From positions 372,001 through 436,000 of the forward strand of contig CP107208.1 in NCBI GenBank assembly GCA_025758045.1: a stretch of DNA of 64,000 nucleotides, read 5' to 3'. Positions 8,785 to 20,734 of the stretch are shown here, piece after piece. The position numbers and the translations under genes were made by a program. Source of the DNA: Oscillospiraceae bacterium (lineage in GTDB: Bacteria > Bacillota > Clostridia > Oscillospirales > Ruminococcaceae). Positions within the stretch are counted from its first letter, which is position 1, and each line of letters opens with the position of its first letter. A model generated the notes under the pieces. It worked only from the letters and a program-made list of their open reading frames with translations. It ran no database searches and was not told the origin of the DNA.

Positions 8785-9714
8785 TTAGTCGTTATATTTC
8801 CAGGCGAAAATTCGTTTGGGGTTCTCTACCATCATTTTGTGGAAGTTTTCTTCGCCGATGTAAGGCAGCAGTTCCGCCTTCAGGTCGGTCAGGATATAGG
8901 TGAAGCCGGGCTTACCGCCGTAGGCAGGCAGATAGTTCTTTTTGCCCATATCGCCGGCCAGGGTCACGTGGTCTACGCAGCTGGCCTCCACCAGCGCCGT
9001 GACCATCCGCACGCGAAAGGAATCGCGATCCTGCAGTTCTCGGCCAACATGGTCCAGGCAAATGGTAGCGCCCTCGCGGCAAAGCCGGATGGCATAGTCC
9101 GTATCCATCTTGCTGTCAATGTGGCACAGCAGCACGTTCTTCGGATCGACACCGTGTTTTTCCAGCAGGCGCAGCTGGTCCATGCCCATTGTGCCCTTGT
9201 CGCAGTGGGTGCTGATGGGGATGCCCGTGTCGCGGTGTACGCGGGCCACTGCCTCGATGGAGCGCTTTTCGGCGGCGGTCACTTCCTCAAAGCTGGTGCC
9301 CAGCTTGATAACACCCGGGTGGATCTCGGTGTCATCCAGGCCATTCGTCACTTCGTCCATCAGAATATCATACAGCTCACCGTCGGTTTTATCGCCAAAC
9401 CAGGGCGGCATAAACAGCTGTTTGTGGAAGCCTGTGCAGCAGATAACATGCACACCGGTAGCCTGCGCAATGCGCTGATAGGCCTTTACGTTGCGGCCGT
9501 AGTTGATCGGCGTCATCTCCACCAGGGTCTCACCCCCGGCTGCGGAAAAACTGCGGGTCTCCTCCGTCGAAGCCGCCTCGTCATCCAGCGTATAAGGGAT
9601 ATAATACTCATCCGGCAGCTGGGGTTTTACCATCAGGTGCTCATGCACATAGGTAACGCCCAATTTGTTTACATTTAGCGGGCCACATACAGTAACAGCC
9701 GTATTACGAATCAT
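8785..9714 (-). CDS. Phosphotriesterase-family metallohydrolase, probable phospho-aldonolactonase
   Basis: TIM-barrel binuclear metal hydrolase of the PTE-like group (COG1735 type). Metal ligands are visible in order: YVHEHL, a Lys for the carboxylate bridge in VIKLGTS, ISTHCDK, LCHIDSK and the Asp in LAGDMG. ATG at 9714 is the best start (GGAGG 9 bases upstream), giving 309 residues; a TTG eight codons earlier has no such site. Some family members in PTS operons are known to open five-carbon sugar lactone phosphates, so a phospho-lactonase role feeding the dehydratase fits. That role is inference from family and context. It is cotranscribed with the activator from a sigma-A promoter. Confidence 0.8.
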   Translation of the reverse strand: MIRNTAVTVCGPLNVNKLGVTYVHEHLMVKPQLPDEYYIPYTLDDEAASTEETRSFSAAGGETLVEMTPINYGRNVKAYQRIAQATGVHVICCTGFHKQLFMPPWFGDKTDGELYDILMDEVTNGLDDTEIHPGVIKLGTSFEEVTAAEKRSIEAVARVHRDTGIPISTHCDKGTMGMDQLRLLEKHGVDPKNVLLCHIDSKMDTDYAIRLCREGATICLDHVGRELQDRDSFRVRMVTALVEASCVDHVTLAGDMGKKNYLPAYGGKPGFTYILTDLKAELLPYIGEENFHKMMVENPKRIFAWKYND

Positions 9715-9840
9715 CGTCGTATTCCTCCATTTTGGCAAAGCAAAGCCCTGCCCACATTTGAAAGCCAGGCAGATTCCAGATACCTAGGCAGCCCAAAAAT
9801 GTGAAACTCGGAGAAATTATGCAGCACGTATATTGTCATT

Positions 9841-9869
9841 ATTATAAATCGACAATTTTATATTGTAAA
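9841..9869 (-). promoter_or_regulatory. Sigma-A promoter of the lactonase-activator operon
   Basis: Minus strand TTTACA (9869-9864), 17-base spacer, TATAAT (9846-9841). The leader is about 120 bases and contains an imperfect foldback with outer arms CACATTT/AAATGTG (about 9752-9798). Confidence 0.75.
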
Positions 9870-9911
9870 GAGATTCACGGTAAAATAGATGTCCTTTTTC
9901 GTAATTGCACA

Positions 9912-9984
9912 TCGTCGGGACGAACATTGTTCACCCGCGGATTTGCGTTGTCACTCGCTTTGCGGACGCATAGTGTGCGTCCCT
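9912..9984. repeat. Two small REP-like palindromes
   Basis: CGGGACGAACATTGTTCACCCG (about 9915-9936) and GGACGCATAGTGTGCGTCC (9964-9982), the latter followed by CTAC. They lie between the rrn terminator and the lactonase promoter. The hairpin-plus-CCTAC format resembles the repeats at 36214 and 38531. Confidence 0.4.
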
Positions 9985-10018
9985 ACTATCTCCATATTCC
10001 CTATCACAAATCACGAAA

Positions 10019-10062
10019 CAAAAAGCAAAAGCGCCCTATCCCTTGCGGGATAAGGCGCTTTG
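10019..10062 (-). terminator. rrn operon terminator
   Basis: Strong stem (AAAGCGCC, TATCCC arms) with loop TTGC, followed on the minus strand by a T-rich run. It lies just after the 5S gene. Confidence 0.85.
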
Positions 10063-10074
10063 CTTAAAAGAGAA

Positions 10075-10190
<116 letters not shown>

Positions 10191-10212
10191 CGTCTCTTTT
10201 TTCTGAGGATGT

Positions 10213-10237
10213 ACCCTCAAAACTGAATATCGAACTG
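10213..10237 (-). other. 3' half of the 23S processing stem
   Basis: Complementary to 13261-13285 over about 24 positions (TTCAGTTTT/AAAACTGAA core). The two segments bracket 23S and would form the long duplex cut by RNase III. Confidence 0.6.
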
Positions 10238-10267
10238 CTTTAGCAAATAGAGTATCTTTTAAAGATG

Positions 10268-13097
<2,830 letters not shown>

Positions 13098-13260
13098 TTG
13101 TTTCGCTTTCGCAAAACATATCTTTATTTCAGATTCTCCATTTGCCAACGAGATTTTACCATTTTACTGTCGCTTATTGCTAAGCTTCAGTTCCGCTTGG
13201 TGAAATTATAGATTTTTATTAAAATCAGGAATTTTACATAGCTAATAAAATCTCATTTCG

Positions 13261-13285
13261 CAGTTCTATATTCAGTTTTCAAGGT
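13261..13285 (-). other. 5' half of the 23S processing stem
   Basis: Pairs with 10213-10237 on the far side of 23S. Confidence 0.6.
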
Positions 13286-13329
13286 ACATCACATAAGGTT
13301 TTGGGTAACCCAGCGCACTGGATTACCAG

Positions 13330-13406
13330 TGGTGGGCTGAAATGGACTCGAACCATCGACCTCTCGGTTATCAGCCGAGTGCTCTAACCAGCTGAGCTAT
13401 CAGCCC
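13330..13406 (-). tRNA. tRNA-Ile (GAT)
   Basis: 77 bases with encoded CCA. Acceptor GGGCTGA pairs with TCAGCCC, the anticodon loop is CTGATAA and the T-loop is GGTTCGAGTCC. It lies in the 16S-23S spacer, nearer 23S. Confidence 0.96.
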
Positions 13407-13409
13407 AAA

Positions 13410-13485
13410 TGGTGGAGATAAAGGGATTCGAACCCTTGACCCCCTGCTTGCAAAGCAGGTGCTCTCCCAACTGAGCTATACCCCC
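13410..13485 (-). tRNA. tRNA-Ala (TGC)
   Basis: 76 bases with encoded CCA. Acceptor GGGGGTA, anticodon loop TTTGCAA and T-loop GGTTCGAATCC. It lies in the 16S-23S spacer, nearer 16S and 3 bases from tRNA-Ile. Confidence 0.96.
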
Positions 13486-13543
13486 GCGTTCTTCACGTTT
13501 CGGGTTTCGCTGTGTCCCTTATGCTTTGAGGCTCCGTTTGCAC

Positions 13544-13574
13544 GGCCCTCAAAATTGAACAATACTGAAACTTG
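13544..13574 (-). other. 3' half of the 16S processing stem
   Basis: Complementary to 15275-15305 (CAAGTTTCAGT and TTCAATTTT cores). The two segments bracket 16S and would form the RNase III duplex. Confidence 0.6.
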
Positions 13575-13625
13575 CTTTCCTGTCCGTTCAGCCAAAGACC
13601 AGCTTTAGCTGAACGTCTGACTCCC

Positions 13626-15138
<1,513 letters not shown>

Positions 15139-15349
15139 TAAATGGTATTTAATCGCCATTTAAAAGCGTTAAATCTCTGTAATCACTCAGACACAATCGC
15201 TTGCGTCCTGTATGAATTACTTGTAAATTTGGAATTGTTTATCGTGGGTTTCCAGACCCACGTTCAAGGTTCCACAAGTTTCAGTTTTGTTCAATTTTCA
15301 AGGTCCTGCTGTGCTGTCCTTACGGGGTGTCCCGCCGGACAGCTTGTAT
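15139..15349 (-). other. rrn leader
   Basis: About 210 bases between promoter and 16S. It holds the 5' half of the 16S processing stem (15275-15305) and a CGTGGG/CCCACG hairpin (15244-15262). No gene. Confidence 0.6.
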
Positions 15350-15378
15350 ATAATACCACCGCCGTAAGCGTTTGTCAA
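15350..15378 (-). promoter_or_regulatory. rrn P1 promoter (sigma-A)
   Basis: Minus strand TTGACA (15378-15373), 17-base spacer, TATTAT (15355-15350), with an A/T-rich segment upstream that could serve as an UP element. Confidence 0.9.
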
Positions 15379-15429
15379 CACATTTTTCCAAATTTCAACA
15401 AAATTGAATTCTAAACTTATATGTGGTGG

Positions 15430-15447
15430 ATATTCTCACGAGAATAT
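15430..15447. promoter_or_regulatory. 18-bp palindrome between rrn and the Nudix gene
   Basis: ATATTCTC-AC-GAGAATAT: perfect 8-base arms in the divergent intergenic region, 90-110 bases upstream of the Nudix promoter. Possible operator; the cognate protein is unknown. Confidence 0.4.
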
Positions 15448-15534
15448 ACTATTTGCGGTGGTTTTATTTTGATGTTCATCATATATTCACAACATTAGTA
15501 CATATTTTGCCTGTTGTTCCCGCAAATGATCTGG

Positions 15535-15562
15535 TTTACACGGCGGATTTCTGCTTTATAAT
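15535..15562 (+). promoter_or_regulatory. Sigma-A promoter of the Nudix gene
   Basis: TTTACA (15535-15540), 16-base spacer, TATAAT (15557-15562). An AAAGGAG ribosome binding site precedes the ATG at 15597. Confidence 0.75.
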
Positions 15563-15596
15563 GGGGATATACCTATTATAAAGGAGTGCCGCCAAG

Positions 15597-16172
15597 ATGA
15601 CACGTGAGAAACTTCTGAACCAAATTGCCGCCTATATACCTTATAATGAGCAGGAGGCCGCCGACAGGGAACTGATCCTGCATTGGATACGGGACCATGA
15701 TGACGCCTTTACGCGGCAGAATAAGGTGGCACACATAACTGCCTCGGCCTGGGTGGTGAACCGGGACCGCCGCAAGGTGCTGTTGGTGTACCACAACATA
15801 TACAATTCCTGGTCCTGGCTGGGCGGGCACGCGGACGGCGAGACAGACCTGCTGGCGGTAGCCTTGCGGGAAGTCAAAGAGGAAGCCGGTATTGCCAATG
15901 TGCGTCCTGTATCACCGGACATCTATTCGCTGGAATCCCTCACTGTGGACGGGCATGTCAAAAAGGGGCAGTATGTATCCAGCCACCTGCATTTAAACGT
16001 CACTTACCTATTGGAGGCCGACTCCGATGAGGCCGTATCTATAAAGGAAGACGAAAACAGCGGCGTGGCCTGGTTCACGCCTGAAGAAGCGTTGGCAAAG
16101 TCCACCGAGCCATGGTTTGTCACCCACGTTTATGCAAAGCTGATCGATAAACTAAAAAGCAGTGATCTGTAA
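15597..16172 (+). CDS. Nudix hydrolase
   Basis: Hydrolase of nucleoside diphosphate-linked or related pyrophosphate compounds; the substrate cannot be read from sequence. The 191 residues have an N-terminal helical extension of about 45 residues, then the Nudix fold. The Nudix box GX5EX7REUXEEXGU is clear (GGHADGETDLLAVALREV then KEEAGI, residues about 77-100). Monocistronic, with its own sigma-A promoter and a terminator shared with the convergent MetE-like gene. Confidence 0.9.
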   Translation: MTREKLLNQIAAYIPYNEQEAADRELILHWIRDHDDAFTRQNKVAHITASAWVVNRDRRKVLLVYHNIYNSWSWLGGHADGETDLLAVALREVKEEAGIANVRPVSPDIYSLESLTVDGHVKKGQYVSSHLHLNVTYLLEADSDEAVSIKEDENSGVAWFTPEEALAKSTEPWFVTHVYAKLIDKLKSSDL

Positions 16173-16210
16173 AACGCGCTGACTTTCGCCATCCATAAAA
16201 TATCTGTATA

Positions 16211-16266
16211 ACAAAGTGCGCCCTGCTGTCGGGTAGTTTCACCGGACAACAGGGTGCGTCTTTGTA
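16211..16266. terminator. Bidirectional terminator between the Nudix and MetE-like genes
   Basis: Near-perfect stem of ACAAAGTGCGCCCTG with CAGGGTGCGTCTTTGT, with T-rich flanks in both directions. Confidence 0.75.
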
Positions 16267-16286
16267 TTTAGTTTCGGGGATGTCTG

Positions 16287-17405
16287 TTACTTACCCCAGA
16301 CTTCCTCAGCAATCTCTTTCACCAGTTTGAGTTTGTTCCACTGCTCGAGGTCGGTCAGCTTGTTGCCGATCTCGCAGGAGGCAAAGCCGCACTGCGGGCT
16401 GAGGCAGAGGCGATCCAGCGGGATGTACTTTTCGGCTTCGTGGATGCGGGCGATGACGGCAGCCTTATCCTCCAGCCGCGGGGACTTGGTGGTGATAAGG
16501 CCTAGCACGACTTTTTTGCCCTCGGCCACGTACTGCAGCGGCTCAAAGTTGCCGGAGCGCTCGTCGTCGAACTCCAGGTAGAAGGCGTCCACGTTCTCGT
16601 GGGCAAACAGGATGGGTGCAATGGGAGCGTAGCCGCCACGGCTGGCCCAGGTGGAGTGATAGTTGCCGCGGCAGACATGGGTGGTCAGAGCCAAGTCAGC
16701 AGGGCGGCCCTCCAAAGCCAGATTGTTCAGGCGCAGGTACTCGTTGGCCTGGTCTTCCAGCTTGACGCCTGCCTGGGCGATAAAGGCCTGATAGTTGGGG
16801 TCGCAGAACATGCCCCAAGTGCAGTCGTCGAACTGGATGCTGCGGCAGCCTGCATTGTACAGGTCACGGATGACTGTGCGGTAGGCGGCGGCAATGTCCT
16901 GCAGCAGCTGCTCATGGTCGGGGTAAACAGCGACGGTGTTTTTGCCGTTATCCTCGCGGTAAAGCTCGGCCAGCAGCTGGGCGGGAGCAGGCATCGTCTG
17001 TCGGGCGATGCAGTTTTCGTCCTCGAACTGTTTAACGAACTTGTAATGCTCGACAAAAGGATGATTTTCGCCGCTGATTTTGCCGCTGACGCGGATGGAA
17101 CCATGGGTGGTTTCCTCTCCCTGGAAGTAGTAGCCGTGGTCCAGCTCGATCTCGTCGATACCGGCAAAGCCCCACATAAAGTCCAGGTGCCAATAGCTGC
17201 GGCGGAATTCGCCATCGGTGATGGCGTGGTAGCCGGCGCGCTTTTGCTTTTCGATGAGCAGGGTGATCTGTTCATTTTCCACAGCGGTCAGCTGCTCGCG
17301 GGTGATCTCGCCGGCCTTGAACTCGGCGCGGGCGGTCTTGATAGCCTGCGGACGAAGGAAGCTGCCCACAAAATCGTAACGGAACGGGGAGCGCAGTGTA
17401 GCCAT
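16287..17405 (-). CDS. MetE C-terminal-domain-like methyltransferase (YxjG/YxjH type)
   Basis: Cobalamin-independent methionine synthase-related protein of 372 residues, lacking the N-terminal half of MetE. The barrel begins FRYDFVGSFLRP. Zinc-ligand-type residues are visible in LALTTHVCRGN (His and Cys), in YLEFDDE and near LSPQCGFAS, as in MetE. Such stand-alone proteins may move methyl groups to homocysteine from a small-molecule donor, but the exact reaction is not settled. The start is ATG at 17405; upstream in-frame codons lack a ribosome binding site. A LysR gene lies 124 bases upstream in the same direction, so it is a likely regulator or operon partner. Confidence 0.83.
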   Translation of the reverse strand: MATLRSPFRYDFVGSFLRPQAIKTARAEFKAGEITREQLTAVENEQITLLIEKQKRAGYHAITDGEFRRSYWHLDFMWGFAGIDEIELDHGYYFQGEETTHGSIRVSGKISGENHPFVEHYKFVKQFEDENCIARQTMPAPAQLLAELYREDNGKNTVAVYPDHEQLLQDIAAAYRTVIRDLYNAGCRSIQFDDCTWGMFCDPNYQAFIAQAGVKLEDQANEYLRLNNLALEGRPADLALTTHVCRGNYHSTWASRGGYAPIAPILFAHENVDAFYLEFDDERSGNFEPLQYVAEGKKVVLGLITTKSPRLEDKAAVIARIHEAEKYIPLDRLCLSPQCGFASCEIGNKLTDLEQWNKLKLVKEIAEEVWGK

Positions 17406-17529
17406 AGTTATGTACCTCTCTATGTGAAATTTTATTGTATTCGTCGATAGGTACAGTATACAGCACGATGCGCTCGTTGTAAAATATCGGCTTTTGTGGG
17501 TTTGATATAGGTTAAAGCTATACCACGGT

Positions 17530-18432
17530 TTATTGCGCTGTGCGCTTTTGCAAAATCTCAATATACCGTTTGCCAAACAGCCCCGGCTGGACCTGCTTGT
17601 GGGTCAGGTAGCCGATTTGCATGGCATCGTCCACCAGCAGGGGCACGGCCACGATATTGGGACCGTTCAATGACTCACTGATGACGCCGCTGCAGATGGT
17701 ATAGCCGTTCAGGCCGATGAGCAGGTTGAACAGCGTGGCGCGGTCGCTGACGAGGATGTCTTTTTTGCTGTCCCGGGTGCTTAAAATTTCTTCGGAAAAA
17801 TAAAAGGCGTTGTGCTCGCCCTGCTCATAGGAAAGGCGCGGGTATGGGGCCAGGTCGTCCAGCGTGACGGCGGGCTTGGCCGCCAGCGGGCTGGACGCGC
17901 TGACAAATACATGCGGCTTGGCCGTAAACAGCGGCGTAAACTGCAGGTCATGCTCCCGGATGACCTTGCGCAGGACGGTCTCGTTATCCTTATTTAAGTA
18001 AAGCACGCCGACCTCGCTGCGCAATAGGGCCACATCCTCGATCAGCTCGTAGGTCTGGGTCTCGCGGATGCGGAAGTCGTACTCCGGGCCGCCGTACTCC
18101 CGCAACAGCTCCACAAAGGCTTCCACTGCAAAGGAGTAGTGCTGGGTGGACACGCAGAATTGATGCTTGACCGGCGCCGCGCCCAGGTACTTTTCTTCCA
18201 TTAAGTCCATCTGGGCCAGCACCTGCCGCGCATAGCCTAGGAACTCCTCACCTTCCGGCGTCAGCACCGCACCGCGGTTGGTGCGGCGGAAGATTGTCAG
18301 GCCAAGCTCCTCCTCCAGTTCCCGCAGCGAGGCCGTCAGGCTGGGCTGGGCAATATAAAAGCGGCGGGCGGCTTCGCTTAAAGTGCCGGTCTCTGCAATG
18401 GCGGTCACGTACCGCAGCTGCTGCAAGGTCAT
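17530..18432 (-). CDS. LysR-family transcriptional regulator
   Basis: 300 residues. N-terminal winged helix-turn-helix (MTLQQLRYVTAIAETGTLSE, AARRFYIAQPSLTASLRELE), linker helix, then a substrate-binding-like effector domain (about 90-300). ATG at 18432 has an AGGAGAG site upstream. The MetE-like gene follows, so control of methionine or methyl-group metabolism is plausible but inferred. A palindrome with LysR-operator form (ATACAAA-T-TTTGTAT, 18508-18522) lies in the divergent promoter region to its right. Confidence 0.9.
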   Translation of the reverse strand: MTLQQLRYVTAIAETGTLSEAARRFYIAQPSLTASLRELEEELGLTIFRRTNRGAVLTPEGEEFLGYARQVLAQMDLMEEKYLGAAPVKHQFCVSTQHYSFAVEAFVELLREYGGPEYDFRIRETQTYELIEDVALLRSEVGVLYLNKDNETVLRKVIREHDLQFTPLFTAKPHVFVSASSPLAAKPAVTLDDLAPYPRLSYEQGEHNAFYFSEEILSTRDSKKDILVSDRATLFNLLIGLNGYTICSGVISESLNGPNIVAVPLLVDDAMQIGYLTHKQVQPGLFGKRYIEILQKRTAQ

Positions 18433-18475
18433 GGTCACACTCTCCTTATTATCATAAATGCATGATTTGGTTTTT

Positions 18476-18522
18476 AGTATAGCACACTTTTGCCGGGGTG
18501 TGCAGTTATACAAATTTTGTAT
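18476..18522. promoter_or_regulatory. LysR promoter region and candidate LysR operator
   Basis: Minus-strand -10 TATACT (18481-18476) for the LysR gene. At 18508-18522 lies the perfect inverted repeat ATACAAA-T-TTTGTAT, which fits the T-N11-A form of LysR boxes and sits between the two divergent promoters. Confidence 0.55.
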
Positions 18523-18544
18523 GTCAGTTATACGCATAATACAT

Positions 18545-18573
18545 TTTACACAGGTGCCGGTCCCCGCTATAAT
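18545..18573 (+). promoter_or_regulatory. Sigma-A promoter of the 146-residue protein gene
   Basis: TTTACA (18545-18550), 17-base spacer, TATAAT (18568-18573). Confidence 0.7.
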
Positions 18574-18608
18574 GGTTCTCGGACCTGAAAAGGTAGAGGA
18601 GTGGGAAA

Positions 18609-19049
18609 ATGCGTTATACGGAGTTAACGAAGAAAGAATTGCAGCGGGAATACACGAAGCTGACCCGGCGCTATACCGATTTTGTGCGGGAGCCACTGGA
18701 GCTGGATATGACCGCCGAGTATACCTTTGGCAAAAGCGAAAGCCGCCGCGCGGCACGGCATTTCGGCACGGTGCTGGGCAAAGAACTCAGCGATACCGGC
18801 GCTGCACAGCCCGCCCCGGTAGAGGATGCGGTTGCCGCCCTGGCTACCATGCCGGGCTGCGCCTCCCGTACTGTAGAGCTTTGCCGCCAGGCGGGTGTTC
18901 GGTTCGATGCCATCGACCACAGCACCGTATTGGCGCGTATCATTCCTGCGGACGCGCGGTCAGAAGAGTTGACCCACGCCGCCAGTGTATTTGCCATCAG
19001 CGCACGCCTTGCAGCCCTGGAAAGCCTGCAGAGCGTGTTGCGTTCCTAA
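18609..19049 (+). CDS. Unrecognised 146-residue protein with an aminotransferase-like N-terminus
   Basis: The first 38 residues (MRYTELTKKELQREYTKLTR onward to LDM) resemble the N-terminal arm of the class I aspartate aminotransferases common in Clostridia. The following sequence does not continue into that fold and was not recognised. It has three Cys-containing or Ala-rich helical stretches, no signal peptide and no membrane segment. It has its own sigma-A promoter, a purine-rich ribosome binding site and a strong terminator, so it looks like a real gene. It is divergent from the LysR gene, with a LysR-type palindrome between them. Function unknown. Confidence 0.65.
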   Translation: MRYTELTKKELQREYTKLTRRYTDFVREPLELDMTAEYTFGKSESRRAARHFGTVLGKELSDTGAAQPAPVEDAVAALATMPGCASRTVELCRQAGVRFDAIDHSTVLARIIPADARSEELTHAASVFAISARLAALESLQSVLRS

Positions 19050-19073
19050 CCCTGTTACCCCCAAAAAACAAGG

Positions 19074-19130
19074 AAAGCCAACCGCGCCTGTATCGTGTGC
19101 ACAGCGATGCAGGCGCGGCTGGCTTTTTGT
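19074..19130. terminator. Bidirectional terminator between the 146-residue gene and the second LysR gene
   Basis: Long stem (AAAGCCA, CCGCGCCTG and ATCG arms against CGAT, CAGGCGCGG and TGGCTTT) with a T-run on the plus strand and an A-rich stretch before it. Confidence 0.88.
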
Positions 19131-20036
19131 TTACTTTTGCTTGTTTTTCGCTGATTCCAACAGCTGGTGGCGGAACTCCCGCGCGGCGGTATTCAGCGGG
19201 CGGCGGGGGTCGTAGACCAGGCAAACCGAGCGGGACGGGATAGCCTCCTGCAAATTCATCTGCAAAATGCGCTTGCGATGCAGGTTGCCGCGGGCCATCG
19301 GCTCCGGCACAAAGGCCAGGCCCAGGTCACTGCGCACCAGCGTCAGCATTTGGTCGGTGGTGCCGGCTTCGATGTCGGGTTTCAGTTCGGCGTTATGCTC
19401 TAAGAAAAACTGGCGATAGAAGATGCGGCTCATACTTCCGTTTTCCAGCATGATGAGCGGGTAGGCGGTCAACGCCTGCAGGGCGAGGGTGCGCCCGGCC
19501 AGCTCAGCAAAGCTGGGGCCGCCGACCAAAATCTCATTGAAGGGCATCAGCGCGACCCGTTTCAAGTCACTGCCGGTCTCGGCAGGGGTGGTAACGACGG
19601 CAAAGTCTACCTCGCCGTTTTTTACCGCCTGCACGGCCTGCAGGGTGGAGTGGTTCGTGATGCGCAGCCGGATACCGGGGTACTGGGCGTGAAAGCCCCG
19701 CAGCTGCTCCGACAGATAGATGTTCAACGCGGTCTCGGTAGCGCTGATGCTGATCGCGCCGTGGGAAAGGCTGGCGCTGGCGCTCAACTCCTCCTCGGCA
19801 TCCTGGATCTGCACGGCGGCGGAGGAGATGCGGGCGTAAAGGTTCTCGCCCTCCGGCGTCAGCGTGACGCCTCGATTGGAGCGGATGAACAGCACGCAAT
19901 GCAGCTGGTCTTCCAACTTGTTCATCGTATGGGTGATGTTGGGCTGGTTGCTGCCCAGCACGCGGGCAGCCTTGGTAAAGTTTTGGTACTTAGCCACGTA
20001 GTAAAAGATTTTGTAGTAGTCCCAATCCACATACAT
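19131..20036 (-). CDS. LysR-family transcriptional regulator at the end of the cobalamin operon
   Basis: 301 residues. The N-terminal helix-turn-helix begins MYVDWDYYKIFYYVAKYQNF and continues TKAARVLGSNQPNITHTMNK. The effector domain follows from about residue 90. The start is ATG at 20036 behind GGGGAGGGG. It begins 26 bases after cbiC ends, in the same direction, so it may be cotranscribed with the cobalamin genes. Whether it regulates them is not shown by the sequence. Confidence 0.9.
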   Translation of the reverse strand: MYVDWDYYKIFYYVAKYQNFTKAARVLGSNQPNITHTMNKLEDQLHCVLFIRSNRGVTLTPEGENLYARISSAAVQIQDAEEELSASASLSHGAISISATETALNIYLSEQLRGFHAQYPGIRLRITNHSTLQAVQAVKNGEVDFAVVTTPAETGSDLKRVALMPFNEILVGGPSFAELAGRTLALQALTAYPLIMLENGSMSRIFYRQFFLEHNAELKPDIEAGTTDQMLTLVRSDLGLAFVPEPMARGNLHRKRILQMNLQEAIPSRSVCLVYDPRRPLNTAAREFRHQLLESAKNKQK

Positions 20037-20062
20037 GACGGTGTCCCCTCCCCTGTTGTTTT

Positions 20063-20734
20063 TTACTGCCAGCCGCGGGCCTTGGGGTCCAACATTTCGG
20101 CAGCCTGATAGAGCAGCGCATTGCAGATGGCCGCCGCCACGTTGCTGCCGCCCTTGCGTCCCATAGCCACAATGGCCGGGACACCGTACTGCCCGCATGT
20201 AGCAAACAGCCGTTCCTTGCTTTCCACCACATTGACAAAGCCAACGGGCACACCAATGACCAGCGCGGGACGCAGACCGTTTTCGATTTCCTCGGCAATG
20301 GCCAGCAAGGCCGTAGGGGCGTTGCCCACGGCCAGCACCGCGCGTGGGTATTCCTGCGCGGCCTTGTGCATGGCGGCTACGGCGCGGGTGGTGCCAGCTT
20401 CTTTGGCGGCAGCCGCCACGGCGGGGTCGGCCATAAAGCACACGGCCTGCCCGCCCAGCTTGGCAAGGCCTGGCTTGGTGATGCCCGCCAGCGCCATGTT
20501 GGTATCGGTGATGATGGTCACGCCCTCGTGCATGGCGGCAATGCCCGCTGCCACCGCAGCGGGGGTAAAGTGCAGGTTTTGCGCGTAGTCGAAATCGGCC
20601 GTAGTATGGATGACCCGCTTGACGACCGCCGCATTCTCCGGCGGGACCTCCAGCCTACGCTGGGCCAGTTCCTCGGTGATGATGCTCATGCTGGTGCGCT
20701 CAATATCGGCGGGCAGGTGATGCTGCGGGGTCAT
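20063..20734 (-). CDS. cbiC: Cobalt-precorrin-8 methylmutase
   Basis: Moves the C-11 methyl group to C-12 to give cobyrinate. The 223 residues match the family; the catalytic His is in VIHTTADFDYA, and IITDTNMALAGI and GVPVGFVNVVESKE are conserved. It overlaps the end of cbiP by 4 bases (ATGA), and AGGAGG precedes the start. It is the last biosynthetic gene of the operon. Confidence 0.95.
   Translation of the reverse strand: MTPQHHLPADIERTSMSIITEELAQRRLEVPPENAAVVKRVIHTTADFDYAQNLHFTPAAVAAGIAAMHEGVTIITDTNMALAGITKPGLAKLGGQAVCFMADPAVAAAAKEAGTTRAVAAMHKAAQEYPRAVLAVGNAPTALLAIAEEIENGLRPALVIGVPVGFVNVVESKERLFATCGQYGVPAIVAMGRKGGSNVAAAICNALLYQAAEMLDPKARGWQ

Noticed and set aside
9739..9754. Second possible -24/-12 site (TGGGCAGGGCTTTGCT, minus strand) before the lactonase gene
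   Set aside because: The spacing fits, but the -24 element is off consensus and the predicted start would fall on the ribosome binding site. A clear sigma-A promoter lies upstream at 9841-9869.
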